NCBI RefSeq assembly: GCF_051348905.1
Contig: NC_135238.1
Location: 92,317,988 to 92,381,987 of the forward strand
Source: Ranitomeya variabilis
Lineage: Eukaryota > Chordata > Amphibia > Anura > Dendrobatidae
Reading direction: 5' to 3'
Length of the DNA: 64,000 nucleotides
Shown here: piece by piece, positions 9,108 to 21,185 of the stretch
Position numbering within the stretch: the stretch's first letter is position 1
Layout of the letters: the number at the start of each line of letters is the position of its first letter
Translations under genes and position numbers: made by a program
The notes under the pieces: model-generated
Seen by the model: only the letters and a program-made list of their open reading frames with translations
What the model was told of the DNA's origin: nothing
Databases searched by the model: none

Positions 9108-9451
9108 GTTTAATCTGCTTGTTACACGTTGTATTGTTTTGATTTCTTTTCTAGCCCAAGCGGTAGATACTTCAAGCTTGAAAGTTTATCTTCCTTTTTA
9201 AGAAAGCTGCTATCAAACTTTGCAGAGTCAGAAGTGTAATTCCACTGGTTTTATCTTTTAATGCTTGATGCATCCTTTATTCTCTAAAGAAAATGATATC
9301 ATCTAATTCCTTTTTAAGCACTTCGACAGCAGAGATTTTTTTCTCTCAACTGCACTATGTTAGGACTGTGGTAAAGACAGGTTTAATGTCATACAAGAAC
9401 AAAAGTCCTCTTTTTTTGGCTAAAATGGCCCAAACTGTGGTGAAGAAAGAA

Positions 9452-9524
9452 AAGCACTGCTGACATTCGAAATTAAGATTTTCTGTTTACTAAACAGGCG
9501 CATTGACCAACTAAGCTAAAGACA
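9452..9524 (-). pseudogene. tRNA-Thr pseudogene, unit 8 (73-nt form)
   Basis: Carries the unit 3 changes (aaatt, gcgcatt, one G lost), although the left part of this unit is of the common type. This suggests a recombinant unit. Confidence 0.83.
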
Positions 9525-9711
9525 AAATCCACTGGTTTTATGTTGTTATGCTTGATGCCATCTTCCTTCCTTTTTGGCCCCTATACAGAAGAAATTCTTA
9601 ATCTCACAATTGCACTATCAGTAGAGACGCAGCCAAGGTAAATTTGAGGTTTTACGCAAGTGAAATTCCCATTTTTAAGATAGGAAGTTTGTTTTTCAGA
9701 TGATGAAAACA

Positions 9712-9785
9712 AGGCACTGCTGAGATTCGAACTCAGGATCTCCTGTTTACTAGACAGGCGCTTTAACCAACTAAGCCACAGCACC
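9712..9785 (-). tRNA. tRNA-Thr-AGT: tRNA-Thr (AGT), unit 9
   Basis: Unchanged copy. Confidence 0.97.
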
Positions 9786-10232
9786 ACAAGCTGGAAAGCC
9801 TATGAAATCTAGGGAAGATGTCAGCACCAATCAAAACTTTCAAGTGGTTAACTTAGCAAGACAACATTGAGTTGAGTTTCATTCCATGCACACAGAAACG
9901 AGGAACAGGATGTAATTCTCAGTCATGAAGTCCAGCTTTAATTTGGGACTTATTTTTCTTCCAAGTTATGACACAAAATAGGCGGATTGAAGGAATTCCA
10001 CGGCAGGGCCAAAGGAGGAAAAATTAGGAATGATTGAAAAGTTGGTATTAAAACCCTGAGCACTGGTTTATTTCTTACAGAGTTTGCCCCATTCTAACTT
10101 TAAAAAATAGACACTGTAGGAGATAATATAAGGCCACTCTGACAAAAGCTGACATAAAATCTTCAGAGAAAGCACACTGACTGGTAAAAATAATCATTAC
10201 ATCTTATCTCCTTAGCGCATGAGCGCCATGTA

Positions 10233-10314
10233 GACGAGGTGGCCGAGTGGTTAAGGCGATGGACTGCTAATCCATTGTGCTCTGCATGCATGGGTTCGAA
10301 TCCCATCCTCGTCG
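10233..10314 (+). tRNA. tRNA-Ser-GCT: tRNA-Ser (GCT), unit 9
   Basis: Unchanged copy. Confidence 0.97.
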
Positions 10315-10658
10315 GTTTAATCTGCTTGTTACACGTTGTATTGTTTTGATTTCTTTTCTAGCCCAAGCGGTAGATACTTCAAGCTTGAAAGTTTATCTTC
10401 CTTTTTAAGAAAGCTGCTATCAAACTTTGCAGAGTCAGAAGTGTAATTCCACTGGTTTTATCTTTTAATGCTTGATGCATCCTTTATTCTCTAAAGAAAA
10501 TGATATCATCTAATTCCTTTTTAAGCACTTCGACAGCAGAGATTTTTTTCTCTCAACTGCACTATGTTAGGACTGTGGTAAAGACAGGTTTAATGTCATA
10601 CAAGAACAAAAGTCCTCTTTTTTTGGCTAAAATGGCCCAAACTGAGGTGAAGAAAGAA

Positions 10659-10732
10659 AAGCACTGCTGACATTCGAAATCAAGATTTTCTGTTTACTAA
10701 ACAGGCGCTTTGACCAACTAAGCTAAAGGACA
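10659..10732 (-). pseudogene. tRNA-Thr pseudogene, unit 9
   Basis: 74-nt form; aaaaacc flank. Confidence 0.83.
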
Positions 10733-10919
10733 AAAACCACCGGTTTTATGTTGTTATGCTTGATGCCATCTTCCTTCCTTTTTGGCCCCTATACAGAAGA
10801 AATTCTTAATCTCACAATTGCACTATCAGTAGAGACGCAGCCAAGGTAAATTTGAGGTTTTACGCAAGTGAAATTCCCATTTTTAAGATAGGAAGTTTGT
10901 TTTTCAGATGATGAAAACA

Positions 10920-10993
10920 AGGCACTGCTGAGATTCGAACTCAGGATCTCCTGTTTACTAGACAGGCGCTTTAACCAACTAAGCCACAGCACC
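10920..10993 (-). tRNA. tRNA-Thr-AGT: tRNA-Thr (AGT), unit 10
   Basis: Unchanged copy. Confidence 0.97.
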
Positions 10994-11440
10994 ACAAGCT
11001 GGAAAGCCTATGAAATCTAGGGAAGATGTCAGCACCAATCAAAACTTTCAAGTGGTTAACTTAGCAAGACAACATTGAGTTGAGTTTCATTCCATGCACA
11101 CAGAAACGAGGAACAGGATGTAATTCTCAGTCATGAAGTCCAGCTTTAATTTGGGACTTATTTTTCTTCCAAGTTATGACACAAAATAGGCGGATTGAAG
11201 GAATTCCACGGCAGGGCCAAAGGAGGAAAAATTAGGAATGATTGAAAAGTTGGTATTAAAACCCTGAGCACTGGTTTATTTCTTACAGAGTTTGCCCCAT
11301 TCTAACTTTAAAAAATAGACACTGTAGGAGATAATATAAGGCCACTCTGACAAAAGCTGACATAAAATCTTCAGAGAAAGCACACTGACTGGTAAAAATA
11401 ATCATTACATCTTATCTCCTTAGCGCATGAGCGCCATGTA

Positions 11441-11522
11441 GACGAGGTGGCCGAGTGGTTAAGGCGATGGACTGCTAATCCATTGTGCTCTGCATGCATG
11501 GGTTCGAATCCCATCCTCGTCG
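11441..11522 (+). tRNA. tRNA-Ser-GCT: tRNA-Ser (GCT), unit 10
   Basis: Unchanged copy. Confidence 0.97.
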
Positions 11523-11866
11523 GTTTAATCTGCTTGTTACACGTTGTATTGTTTTGATTTCTTTTCTAGCCCAAGCGGTAGATACTTCAAGCTTGAAAGT
11601 TTATCTTCCTTTTTAAGAAAGCTGCTATCAAACTTTGCAGAGTCAGAAGTGTAATTCCACTGGTTTTATCTTTTAATGCTTGATGCATCCTTTATTCTCT
11701 AAAGAAAATGATATCATCTAATTCCTTTTTAAGCACTTCGACAGCAGAGATTTTTTTCTCTCAACTGCACTATGTTAGGACTGTGGTAAAGACAGGTTTA
11801 ATGTCATACAAGAACAAAAGTCCTCTTTTTTTGGCTAAAATGGCCCAAACTGAGGTGAAGAAAGAA

Positions 11867-11940
11867 AAGCACTGCTGACATTCGAAATCAAGATTTTCTG
11901 TTTACTAAACAGGCGCTTTGACCAACTAAGCTAAAGGACA
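11867..11940 (-). pseudogene. tRNA-Thr pseudogene, unit 10
   Basis: 74-nt form; aaaaacc flank. Confidence 0.83.
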
Positions 11941-12127
11941 AAAACCACCGGTTTTATGTTGTTATGCTTGATGCCATCTTCCTTCCTTTTTGGCCCCTAT
12001 ACAGAAGAAATTCTTAATCTCACAATTGCACTATCAGTAGAGACGCAGCCAAGGTAAATTTGAGGTTTTACGCAAGTGAAATTCCCATTTTTAAGATAGG
12101 AAGTTTGTTTTTCAGATGATGAAAACA

Positions 12128-12201
12128 AGGCACTGCTGAGATTCGAACTCAGGATCTCCTGTTTACTAGACAGGCGCTTTAACCAACTAAGCCACAGCAC
12201 C
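12128..12201 (-). tRNA. tRNA-Thr-AGT: tRNA-Thr (AGT), unit 11
   Basis: Unchanged copy. Confidence 0.97.
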
Positions 12202-12648
12202 ACAAGCTGGAAAGCCTATGAAATCTAGGGAAGATGTCAGCACCAATCAAAACTTTCAAGTGGTTAACTTAGCAAGACAACATTGAGTTGAGTTTCATTC
12301 CATGCACACAGAAACGAGGAACAGGATGTAATTCTCAGTCATGAAGTCCAGCTTTAATTTGGGACTTATTTTTCTTCCAAGTTATGACACAAAATAGGCG
12401 GATTGAAGGAATTCCACGGCAGGGCCAAAGGAGGAAAAATTAGGAATGATTGAAAAGTTGGTATTAAAACCCTGAGCACTGGTTTATTTCTTACAGAGTT
12501 TGCCCCATTCTAACTTTAAAAAATAGACACTGTAGGAGATAATATAAGGCCACTCTGACAAAAGCTGACATAAAATCTTCAGAGAAAGCACACTGACTGG
12601 TAAAAATAATCATTACATCTTATCTCCTTAGCGCATGAGCGCCATGTA

Positions 12649-12730
12649 GACGAGGTGGCCGAGTGGTTAAGGCGATGGACTGCTAATCCATTGTGCTCTG
12701 CATGCATGGGTTCGAATCCCATCCTCGTCG
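12649..12730 (+). tRNA. tRNA-Ser-GCT: tRNA-Ser (GCT), unit 11
   Basis: Unchanged copy. Confidence 0.97.
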
Positions 12731-13074
12731 GTTTAATCTGCTTGTTACACGTTGTATTGTTTTGATTTCTTTTCTAGCCCAAGCGGTAGATACTTCAAGC
12801 TTGAAAGTTTATCTTCCTTTTTAAGAAAGCTGCTATCAAACTTTGCAGAGTCAGAAGTGTAATTCCACTGGTTTTATCTTTTAATGCTTGATGCATCCTT
12901 TATTCTCTAAAGAAAATGATATCATCTAATTCCTTTTTAAGCACTTCGACAGCAGAGATTTTTTTCTCTCAACTGCACTATGTTAGGACTGTGGTAAAGA
13001 CAGGTTTAATGTCATACAAGAACAAAAGTCCTCTTTTTTTGGCTAAAATGGCCCAAACTGAGGTGAAGAAAGAA

Positions 13075-13148
13075 AAGCACTGCTGACATTCGAAATCAAG
13101 ATTTTCTGTTTACTAAACAGGCGCTTTGACCAACTAAGCTAAAGGACA
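13075..13148 (-). pseudogene. tRNA-Thr pseudogene, unit 11
   Basis: 74-nt form; aaacacc flank, shared only with unit 17. Confidence 0.83.
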
Positions 13149-13335
13149 AACACCACCGGTTTTATGTTGTTATGCTTGATGCCATCTTCCTTCCTTTTTG
13201 GCCCCTATACAGAAGAAATTCTTAATCTCACAATTGCACTATCAGTAGAGACGCAGCCAAGGTAAATTTGAGGTTTTACGCAAGTGAAATTCCCATTTTT
13301 AAGATAGGAAGTTTGTTTTTCAGATGATGAAAACA

Positions 13336-13409
13336 AGGCACTGCTGAGATTCGAACTCAGGATCTCCTGTTTACTAGACAGGCGCTTTAACCAACTAAGC
13401 CACAGCACC
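13336..13409 (-). tRNA. tRNA-Thr-AGT: tRNA-Thr (AGT), unit 12
   Basis: Unchanged copy. Confidence 0.97.
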
Positions 13410-13856
13410 ACAAGCTGGAAAGCCTATGAAATCTAGGGAAGATGTCAGCACCAATCAAAACTTTCAAGTGGTTAACTTAGCAAGACAACATTGAGTTGAG
13501 TTTCATTCCATGCACACAGAAACGAGGAACAGGATGTAATTCTCAGTCATGAAGTCCAGCTTTAATTTGGGACTTATTTTTCTTCCAAGTTATGACACAA
13601 AATAGGCGGATTGAAGGAATTCCACGGCAGGGCCAAAGGAGGAAAAATTAGGAATGATTGAAAAGTTGGTATTAAAACCCTGAGCACTGGTTTATTTCTT
13701 ACAGAGTTTGCCCCATTCTAACTTTAAAAAATAGACACTGTAGGAGATAATATAAGGCCACTCTGACAAAAGCTGACATAAAATCTTCAGAGAAAGCACA
13801 CTGACTGGTAAAAATAATCATTACATCTTATCTCCTTAGCGCATGAGCGCCATGTA

Positions 13857-13938
13857 GACGAGGTGGCCGAGTGGTTAAGGCGATGGACTGCTAATCCATT
13901 GTGCTCTGCATGCATGGGTTCGAATCCCATCCTCGTCG
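13857..13938 (+). tRNA. tRNA-Ser-GCT: tRNA-Ser (GCT), unit 12
   Basis: Unchanged copy. Confidence 0.97.
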
Positions 13939-14282
13939 GTTTAATCTGCTTGTTACACGTTGTATTGTTTTGATTTCTTTTCTAGCCCAAGCGGTAGATA
14001 CTTCAAGCTTGAAAGTTTATCTTCCTTTTTAAGAAAGCTGCTATCAAACTTTGCAGAGTCAGAAGTGTAATTCCACTGGTTTTATCTTTTAATGCTTGAT
14101 GCATCCTTTATTCTCTAAAGAAAATGATATCATCTAATTCCTTTTTAAGCACTTCGACAGCAGAGATTTTTTTCTCTCAACTGCACTATGTTAGGACTGT
14201 GGTAAAGACAGGTTTAATGTCATACAAGAACAAAAGTCCTCTTTTTTTGGCTAAAATGGCCCAAACTGAGGTGAAGAAAGAA

Positions 14283-14356
14283 AAGCACTGCTGACATTCG
14301 AAATCAAGATTTTCTGTTTACTAAACAGGCGCTTTGACCAACTAAGCTAAAGGACA
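14283..14356 (-). pseudogene. tRNA-Thr pseudogene, unit 12
   Basis: 74-nt form; aaaatcc flank. Confidence 0.83.
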
Positions 14357-14543
14357 AAATCCACCGGTTTTATGTTGTTATGCTTGATGCCATCTTCCTT
14401 CCTTTTTGGCCCCTATACAGAAGAAATTCTTAATCTCACAATTGCACTATCAGTAGAGACGCAGCCAAGGTAAATTTGAGGTTTTACGCAAGTGAAATTC
14501 CCATTTTTAAGATAGGAAGTTTGTTTTTCAGATGATGAAAACA

Positions 14544-14617
14544 AGGCACTGCTGAGATTCGAACTCAGGATCTCCTGTTTACTAGACAGGCGCTTTAACC
14601 AACTAAGCCACAGCACC
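14544..14617 (-). tRNA. tRNA-Thr-AGT: tRNA-Thr (AGT), unit 13
   Basis: Unchanged copy. The spacer has the CT variant, as in unit 3. Confidence 0.97.
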
Positions 14618-15064
14618 ACAAGCTGGAAAGCCTATGAAATCTAGGGAAGATGTCAGCACCAATCAAAACTTTCAAGTGGTTAACTTAGCAAGACAACATT
14701 GAGTTGAGTTTCATTCCATGCACACAGAAACGAGGAACAGGATGTCTTTCTCAGTCATGAAGTCCAGCTTTAATTTGGGACTTATTTTTCTTCCAAGTTA
14801 TGACACAAAATAGGCGGATTGAAGGAATTCCACGGCAGGGCCAAAGGAGGAAAAATTAGGAATGATTGAAAAGTTGGTATTAAAACCCTGAGCACTGGTT
14901 TATTTCTTACAGAGTTTGCCCCATTCTAACTTTAAAAAATAGACACTGTAGGAGATAATATAAGGCCACTCTGACAAAAGCTGACATAAAATCTTCAGAG
15001 AAAGCACACTGACTGGTAAAAATAATCATTACATCTTATCTCCTTAGCGCATGAGCGCCATGTA

Positions 15065-15146
15065 GACGAGGTGGCCGAGTGGTTAAGGCGATGGACTGCT
15101 AATCCATTGTGCTCTGCATGCATGGGTTCGAATCCCATCCTCGTCG
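15065..15146 (+). tRNA. tRNA-Ser-GCT: tRNA-Ser (GCT), unit 13
   Basis: Unchanged copy. Confidence 0.97.
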
Positions 15147-15490
15147 GTTTAATCTGCTTGTTACACGTTGTATTGTTTTGATTTCTTTTCTAGCCCAAGC
15201 GGTAGATACTTCAAGCTTGAAAGTTTATCTTCCTTTTTAAGAAAGCTGCTATCAAACTTTGCAGAGTCAGAAGTGTAATTCCACTGGTTTTATCTTTTAA
15301 TGCTTGATGCATCCTTTATTCTCTAAAGAAAATTATGTCATCTAATTCCTTTTTAAGCACTTCGACAGCAGAGATTTTTTTCTCTCAACTGCACTATGTT
15401 AGGACTGTGGTAAAGACAGGTTTAATGTCATACAAGAACAAAAATCCTCGTTTTTTGGCTAAAATGGCCCAAACTGTGGTGAAGAAAGAA

Positions 15491-15563
15491 AAGCACTGCT
15501 GACATTCGAAATTAAGATTTTCTGTTTACTAAACAGGCGCATTGACCAACTAAGCTAAAGACA
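15491..15563 (-). pseudogene. tRNA-Thr pseudogene, unit 13 (73-nt form)
   Basis: Same changes as unit 3. The flank also has a T-to-G change seen only here (ctcgtttttt near 15449). Confidence 0.83.
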
Positions 15564-15750
15564 AAATCCACTGGTTTTATGTTGTTATGCTTGATGCCAT
15601 CTTCCTTCCTTTTTGGCCCCTATACAGAAGAAATTCTTAATCTCACAATTGCACTATCAGTAGAGACGCAGCCAAGGTAAATTTGAGGTTTTACGCAAGT
15701 GAAATTCCCATTTTTAAGATAGGAAGTTTGTTTTTCAGATGATGAAAACA

Positions 15751-15824
15751 AGGCACTGCTGAGATTCGAACTCAGGATCTCCTGTTTACTAGACAGGCGC
15801 TTTAACCAACTAAGCCACAGCACC
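15751..15824 (-). tRNA. tRNA-Thr-AGT: tRNA-Thr (AGT), unit 14
   Basis: Unchanged copy. Confidence 0.97.
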
Positions 15825-16271
15825 ACAAGCTGGAAAGCCTATGAAATCTAGGGAAGATGTCAGCACCAATCAAAACTTTCAAGTGGTTAACTTAGCAAGA
15901 CAACATTGAGTTGAGTTTCATTCCATGCACACAGAAACGAGGAACAGGATGTAATTCTCAGTCATGAAGTCCAGCTTTAATTTGGGACTTATTTTTCTTC
16001 CAAGTTATGACACAAAATAGGCGGATTGAAGGAATTCCACGGCAGGGCCAAAGGAGGAAAAATTAGGAATGATTGAAAAGTTGGTATTAAAACCCTGAGC
16101 ACTGGTTTATTTCTTACAGAGTTTGCCCCATTCTAACTTTAAAAAATAGACACTGTAGGAGATAATATAAGGCCACTCTGACAAAAGCTGACATAAAATC
16201 TTCAGAGAAAGCACACTGACTGGTAAAAATAATCATTACATCTTATCTCCTTAGCGCGTGAGCGCCATGTA

Positions 16272-16353
16272 GACGAGGTGGCCGAGTGGTTAAGGCGATG
16301 GACTGCTAATCCATTGTGCTCTGCATGCATGGGTTCGAATCCCATCCTCGTCG
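16272..16353 (+). tRNA. tRNA-Ser-GCT: tRNA-Ser (GCT), unit 14
   Basis: Unchanged copy. The 5' flank reads gcgcgtgag, shared only with unit 36. Confidence 0.97.
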
Positions 16354-16697
16354 GTTTAATCTGCTTGTTACACGTTGTATTGTTTTGATTTCTTTTCTAG
16401 CCCAAGCGGTAGATACTTCAAGCTTGAAAGTTTATCTTCCTTTTTAAGAAAGCTGCTATCAAACTTTGCAGAGTCAGAAGTGTAATTCCACTGGTTTTAT
16501 CTTTTAATGCTTGATGCATCCTTTATTCTCTAAAGAAAATGATATCATCTAATTCCTTTTTAAGCACTTCGACAGCAGAGATTTTTTTCTCTCAACTGCA
16601 CTATGTTAGGACTGTGGTAAAGACAGGTTTAATGTCATACAAGAACAAAAGTCCTCTTTTTTTGGCTAAAATGGCCCAAACTGAGGTGAAGAAAGAA

Positions 16698-16771
16698 AAG
16701 CACTGCTGACATTCGAAATCAAGATTTTCTGTTTACTAAACAGGCGCTTTGACCAACTAAGCTAAAGGACA
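16698..16771 (-). pseudogene. tRNA-Thr pseudogene, unit 14
   Basis: 74-nt form; aaaaacc flank. Confidence 0.83.
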
Positions 16772-16958
16772 AAAACCACCGGTTTTATGTTGTTATGCTT
16801 GATGCCATCTTCCTTCCTTTTTGGCCCCTATACAGAAGAAATTCTTAATCTCACAATTGCACTTTCAGTAGAGACGCAGCCAAGGTAAATTTGAGGTTTT
16901 ACGCAAGTGAAATTCCCATTTTTAAGATAGGAAGTTTGTTTTTCAGATGATGAAAACA

Positions 16959-17032
16959 AGGCACTGCTGAGATTCGAACTCAGGATCTCCTGTTTACTAG
17001 ACAGGCGCTTTAACCAACTAAGCCACAGCACC
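16959..17032 (-). tRNA. tRNA-Thr-AGT: tRNA-Thr (AGT), unit 15
   Basis: Unchanged gene. Its 3' flank has an A-to-T change seen only here (actttcag near 16861). Confidence 0.97.
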
Positions 17033-17479
17033 ACAAGCTGGAAAGCCTATGAAATCTAGGGAAGATGTCAGCACCAATCAAAACTTTCAAGTGGTTAACT
17101 TAGCAAGACAACATTGAGTTGAGTTTCATTCCATGCACACAGAAACGAGGAACAGGATGTAATTCTCAGTCATGAAGTCCAGCTTTAATTTGGGACTTAT
17201 TTTTCTTCCAAGTTATGACACAAAATAGGCGGATTGAAGGAATTCCACGGCAGGGCCAAAGGAGGAAAAATTAGGAATGATTGAAAAGTTGGTATTAAAA
17301 CCCTGAGCACTGGTTTATTTCTTACAGAGTTTGCCCCATTCTAACTTTAAAAAATAGACACTGTAGGAGATAATATAAGGCCACTCTGACAAAAGCTGAC
17401 ATAAAATCTTCAGAGAAAGCACACTGACTGGTAAAAATAATCATTACATCTTATCTCCTTAGCGCATGAGCGCCATGTA

Positions 17480-17561
17480 GACGAGGTGGCCGAGTGGTTA
17501 AGGCGATGGACTGCTAATCCATTGTGCTCTGCATGCATGGGTTCGAATCCCATCCTCGTCG
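17480..17561 (+). tRNA. tRNA-Ser-GCT: tRNA-Ser (GCT), unit 15
   Basis: Unchanged copy. Confidence 0.97.
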
Positions 17562-17905
17562 GTTTAATCTGCTTGTTACACGTTGTATTGTTTTGATTTC
17601 TTTTCTAGCCCAAGCGGTAGATACTTCAAGCTTGAAAGTTTATCTTCCTTTTTAAGAAAGCTGCTATCAAACTTTGCAGAGTCAGAAGTGTAATTCCACT
17701 GGTTTTATCTTTTAATGCTTGATGCATCCTTTATTCTCTAAAGAAAATGATATCATCTAATTCCTTTTTAAGCACTTCGACAGCAGAGATTTTTTTCTCT
17801 CAACTGCACTATGTTAGGACTGTGGTAAAGACAGGTTTAATGTCATACAAGAACAAAAGTCCTCTTTTTTTGGCTAAAATGGCCCAAACTGAGGTGAAGA
17901 AAGAA

Positions 17906-17979
17906 AAGCACTGCTGACATTCGAAATCAAGATTTTCTGTTTACTAAACAGGCGCTTTGACCAACTAAGCTAAAGGACA
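17906..17979 (-). pseudogene. tRNA-Thr pseudogene, unit 15
   Basis: 74-nt form; aaaaacc flank. Confidence 0.83.
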
Positions 17980-18166
17980 AAAACCACCGGTTTTATGTTG
18001 TTATGCTTGATGCCATCTTCCTTCCTTTTTGGCCCCTATACAGAAGAAATTCTTAATCTCACAATTGCACTATCAGTAGAGACGCAGCCAAGGTAAATTT
18101 GAGGTTTTACGCAAGTGAAATTCCCATTTTTAAGATAGGAAGTTTGTTTTTCAGATGATGAAAACA

Positions 18167-18240
18167 AGGCACTGCTGAGATTCGAACTCAGGATCTCCTG
18201 TTTACTAGACAGGCGCTTTAACCAACTAAGCCACAGCACC
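18167..18240 (-). tRNA. tRNA-Thr-AGT: tRNA-Thr (AGT), unit 16
   Basis: Unchanged copy. Confidence 0.97.
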
Positions 18241-18687
18241 ACAAGCTGGAAAGCCTATGAAATCTAGGGAAGATGTCAGCACCAATCAAAACTTTCAAGT
18301 GGTTAACTTAGCAAGACAACATTGAGTTGAGTTTCATTCCATGCACACAGAAACGAGGAACAGGATGTAATTCTCAGTCATGAAGTCCAGCTTTAATTTG
18401 GGACTTATTTTTCTTCCAAGTTATGACACAAAATAGGCGGATTGAAGGAATTCCACGGCAGGGCCAAAGGAGGAAAAATTAGGAATGATTGAAAAGTTGG
18501 TATTAAAACCCTGAGCACTGGTTTATTTCTTACAGAGTTTGCCCCATTCTAACTTTAAAAAATAGACACTGTAGGAGATAATATAAGGCCACTCTGACAA
18601 AAGCTGACATAAAATCTTCAGAGAAAGCACACTGACTGGTAAAAATAATCATTACATCTTATCTCCTTAGCGCATGAGCGCCATGTA

Positions 18688-18769
18688 GACGAGGTGGCCG
18701 AGTGGTTAAGGCGATGGACTGCTAATCCATTGTGCTCTGCATGCATGGGTTCGAATCCCATCCTCGTCG
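18688..18769 (+). tRNA. tRNA-Ser-GCT: tRNA-Ser (GCT), unit 16
   Basis: Unchanged copy. Confidence 0.97.
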
Positions 18770-19113
18770 GTTTAATCTGCTTGTTACACGTTGTATTGTT
18801 TTGATTTCTTTTCTAGCCCAAGCGGTAGATACTTCAAGCTTGAAAGTTTATCTTCCTTTTTAAGAAAGCTGCTATCAAACTTTGCAGAGTCAGAAGTGTA
18901 ATTCCACTGGTTTTATCTTTTAATGCTTGATGCATCCTTTATTCTCTAAAGAAAATGATATCATCTAATTCCTTTTTAAGCACTTCGACAGCAGAGATTT
19001 TTTTCTCTCAACTGCACTATGTTAGGACTGTGGTAAAGACAGGTTTAATGTCATACAAGAACAAAAGTCCTCTTTTTTTGGCTAAAATGGCCCAAACTGA
19101 GGTGAAGAAAGAA

Positions 19114-19187
19114 AAGCACTGCTGACATTCGAAATCAAGATTTTCTGTTTACTAAACAGGCGCTTTGACCAACTAAGCTAAAGGACA
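19114..19187 (-). pseudogene. tRNA-Thr pseudogene, unit 16
   Basis: 74-nt form; aaaaacc flank. Confidence 0.83.
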
Positions 19188-19374
19188 AAAACCACCGGTT
19201 TTATGTTGTTATGCTTGATGCCATCTTCCTTCCTTTTTGGCCCCTATACAGAAGAAATTCTTAATCTCACAATTGCACTATCAGTAGAGACGCAGCCAAG
19301 GTAAATTTGAGGTTTTACGCAAGTGAAATTCCCATTTTTAAGATAGGAAGTTTGTTTTTCAGATGATGAAAACA

Positions 19375-19448
19375 AGGCACTGCTGAGATTCGAACTCAGG
19401 ATCTCCTGTTTACTAGACAGGCGCTTTAACCAACTAAGCCACAGCACC
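19375..19448 (-). tRNA. tRNA-Thr-AGT: tRNA-Thr (AGT), unit 17
   Basis: Unchanged copy. Confidence 0.97.
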
Positions 19449-19895
19449 ACAAGCTGGAAAGCCTATGAAATCTAGGGAAGATGTCAGCACCAATCAAAAC
19501 TTTCAAGTGGTTAACTTAGCAAGACAACATTGAGTTGAGTTTCATTCCATGCACACAGAAACGAGGAACAGGATGTAATTCTCAGTCATGAAGTCCAGCT
19601 TTAATTTGGGACTTATTTTTCTTCCAAGTTATGACACAAAATAGGCGGATTGAAGGAATTCCACGGCAGGGCCAAAGGAGGAAAAATTAGGAATGATTGA
19701 AAAGTTGGTATTAAAACCCTGAGCACTGGTTTATTTCTTACAGAGTTTGCCCCATTCTAACTTTAAAAAATAGACACTGTAGGAGATAATATAAGGCCAC
19801 TCTGACAAAAGCTGACATAAAATCTTCAGAGAAAGCACACTGACTGGTAAAAATAATCATTACATCTTATCTCCTTAGCGCATGAGCGCCATGTA

Positions 19896-19977
19896 GACGA
19901 GGTGGCCGAGTGGTTAAGGCGATGGACTGCTAATCCATTGTGCTCTGCATGCATGGGTTCGAATCCCATCCTCGTCG
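19896..19977 (+). tRNA. tRNA-Ser-GCT: tRNA-Ser (GCT), unit 17
   Basis: Unchanged copy. Confidence 0.97.
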
Positions 19978-20321
19978 GTTTAATCTGCTTGTTACACGTT
20001 GTATTGTTTTGATTTCTTTTCTAGCCCAAGCGGTAGATACTTCAAGCTTGAAAGTTTATCTTCCTTTTTAAGAAAGCTGCTATCAAACTTTGCAGAGTCA
20101 GAAGTGTAATTCCACTGGTTTTATCTTTTAATGCTTGATGCATCCTTTATTCTCTAAAGAAAATGATATCATCTAATTCCTTTTTAAGCACTTCGACAGC
20201 AGAGATTTTTTTCTCTCAACTGCACTATGTTAGGACTGTGGTAAAGACAGGTTTAATGTCATACAAGAACAAAAGTCCTCTTTTTTTGGCTAAAATGGCC
20301 CAAACTGAGGTGAAGAAAGAA

Positions 20322-20395
20322 AAGCACTGCTGACATTCGAAATCAAGATTTTCTGTTTACTAAACAGGCGCTTTGACCAACTAAGCTAAAGGACA
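20322..20395 (-). pseudogene. tRNA-Thr pseudogene, unit 17
   Basis: 74-nt form; aaacacc flank, as in unit 11. Confidence 0.83.
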
Positions 20396-20582
20396 AACAC
20401 CACCGGTTTTATGTTGTTATGCTTGATGCCATCTTCCTTCCTTTTTGGCCCCTATACAGAAGAAATTCTTAATCTCACAATTGCACTATCAGTAGAGACG
20501 CAGCCAAGGTAAATTTGAGGTTTTACGCAAGTGAAATTCCCATTTTTAAGATAGGAAGTTTGTTTTTCAGATGATGAAAACA

Positions 20583-20656
20583 AGGCACTGCTGAGATTCG
20601 AACTCAGGATCTCCTGTTTACTAGACAGGCGCTTTAACCAACTAAGCCACAGCACC
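20583..20656 (-). tRNA. tRNA-Thr-AGT: tRNA-Thr (AGT), unit 18
   Basis: Unchanged copy. Confidence 0.97.
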
Positions 20657-21103
20657 ACAAGCTGGAAAGCCTATGAAATCTAGGGAAGATGTCAGCACCA
20701 ATCAAAACTTTCAAGTGGTTAACTTAGCAAGACAACATTGAGTTGAGTTTCATTCCATGCACACAGAAACGAGGAACAGGATGTAATTCTCAGTCATGAA
20801 GTCCAGCTTTAATTTGGGACTTATTTTTCTTCCAAGTTATGACACAAAATAGGCGGATTGAAGGAATTCCACGGCAGGGCCAAAGGAGGAAAAATTAGGA
20901 ATGATTGAAAAGTTGGTATTAAAACCCTGAGCACTGGTTTATTTCTTACAGAGTTTGCCCCATTCTAACTTTAAAAAATAGACACTGTAGGAGATAATAT
21001 AAGGCCACTCTGACAAAAGCTGACATAAAATCTTCAGAGAAAGCACACTGACTGGTAAAAATAATCATTACATCTTATCTCCTTAGCGCATGAGCGCCAT
21101 GTA

Positions 21104-21185
21104 GACGAGGTGGCCGAGTGGTTAAGGCGATGGACTGCTAATCCATTGTGCTCTGCATGCATGGGTTCGAATCCCATCCTCGTCG
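21104..21185 (+). tRNA. tRNA-Ser-GCT: tRNA-Ser (GCT), unit 18
   Basis: Unchanged copy. Confidence 0.97.
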
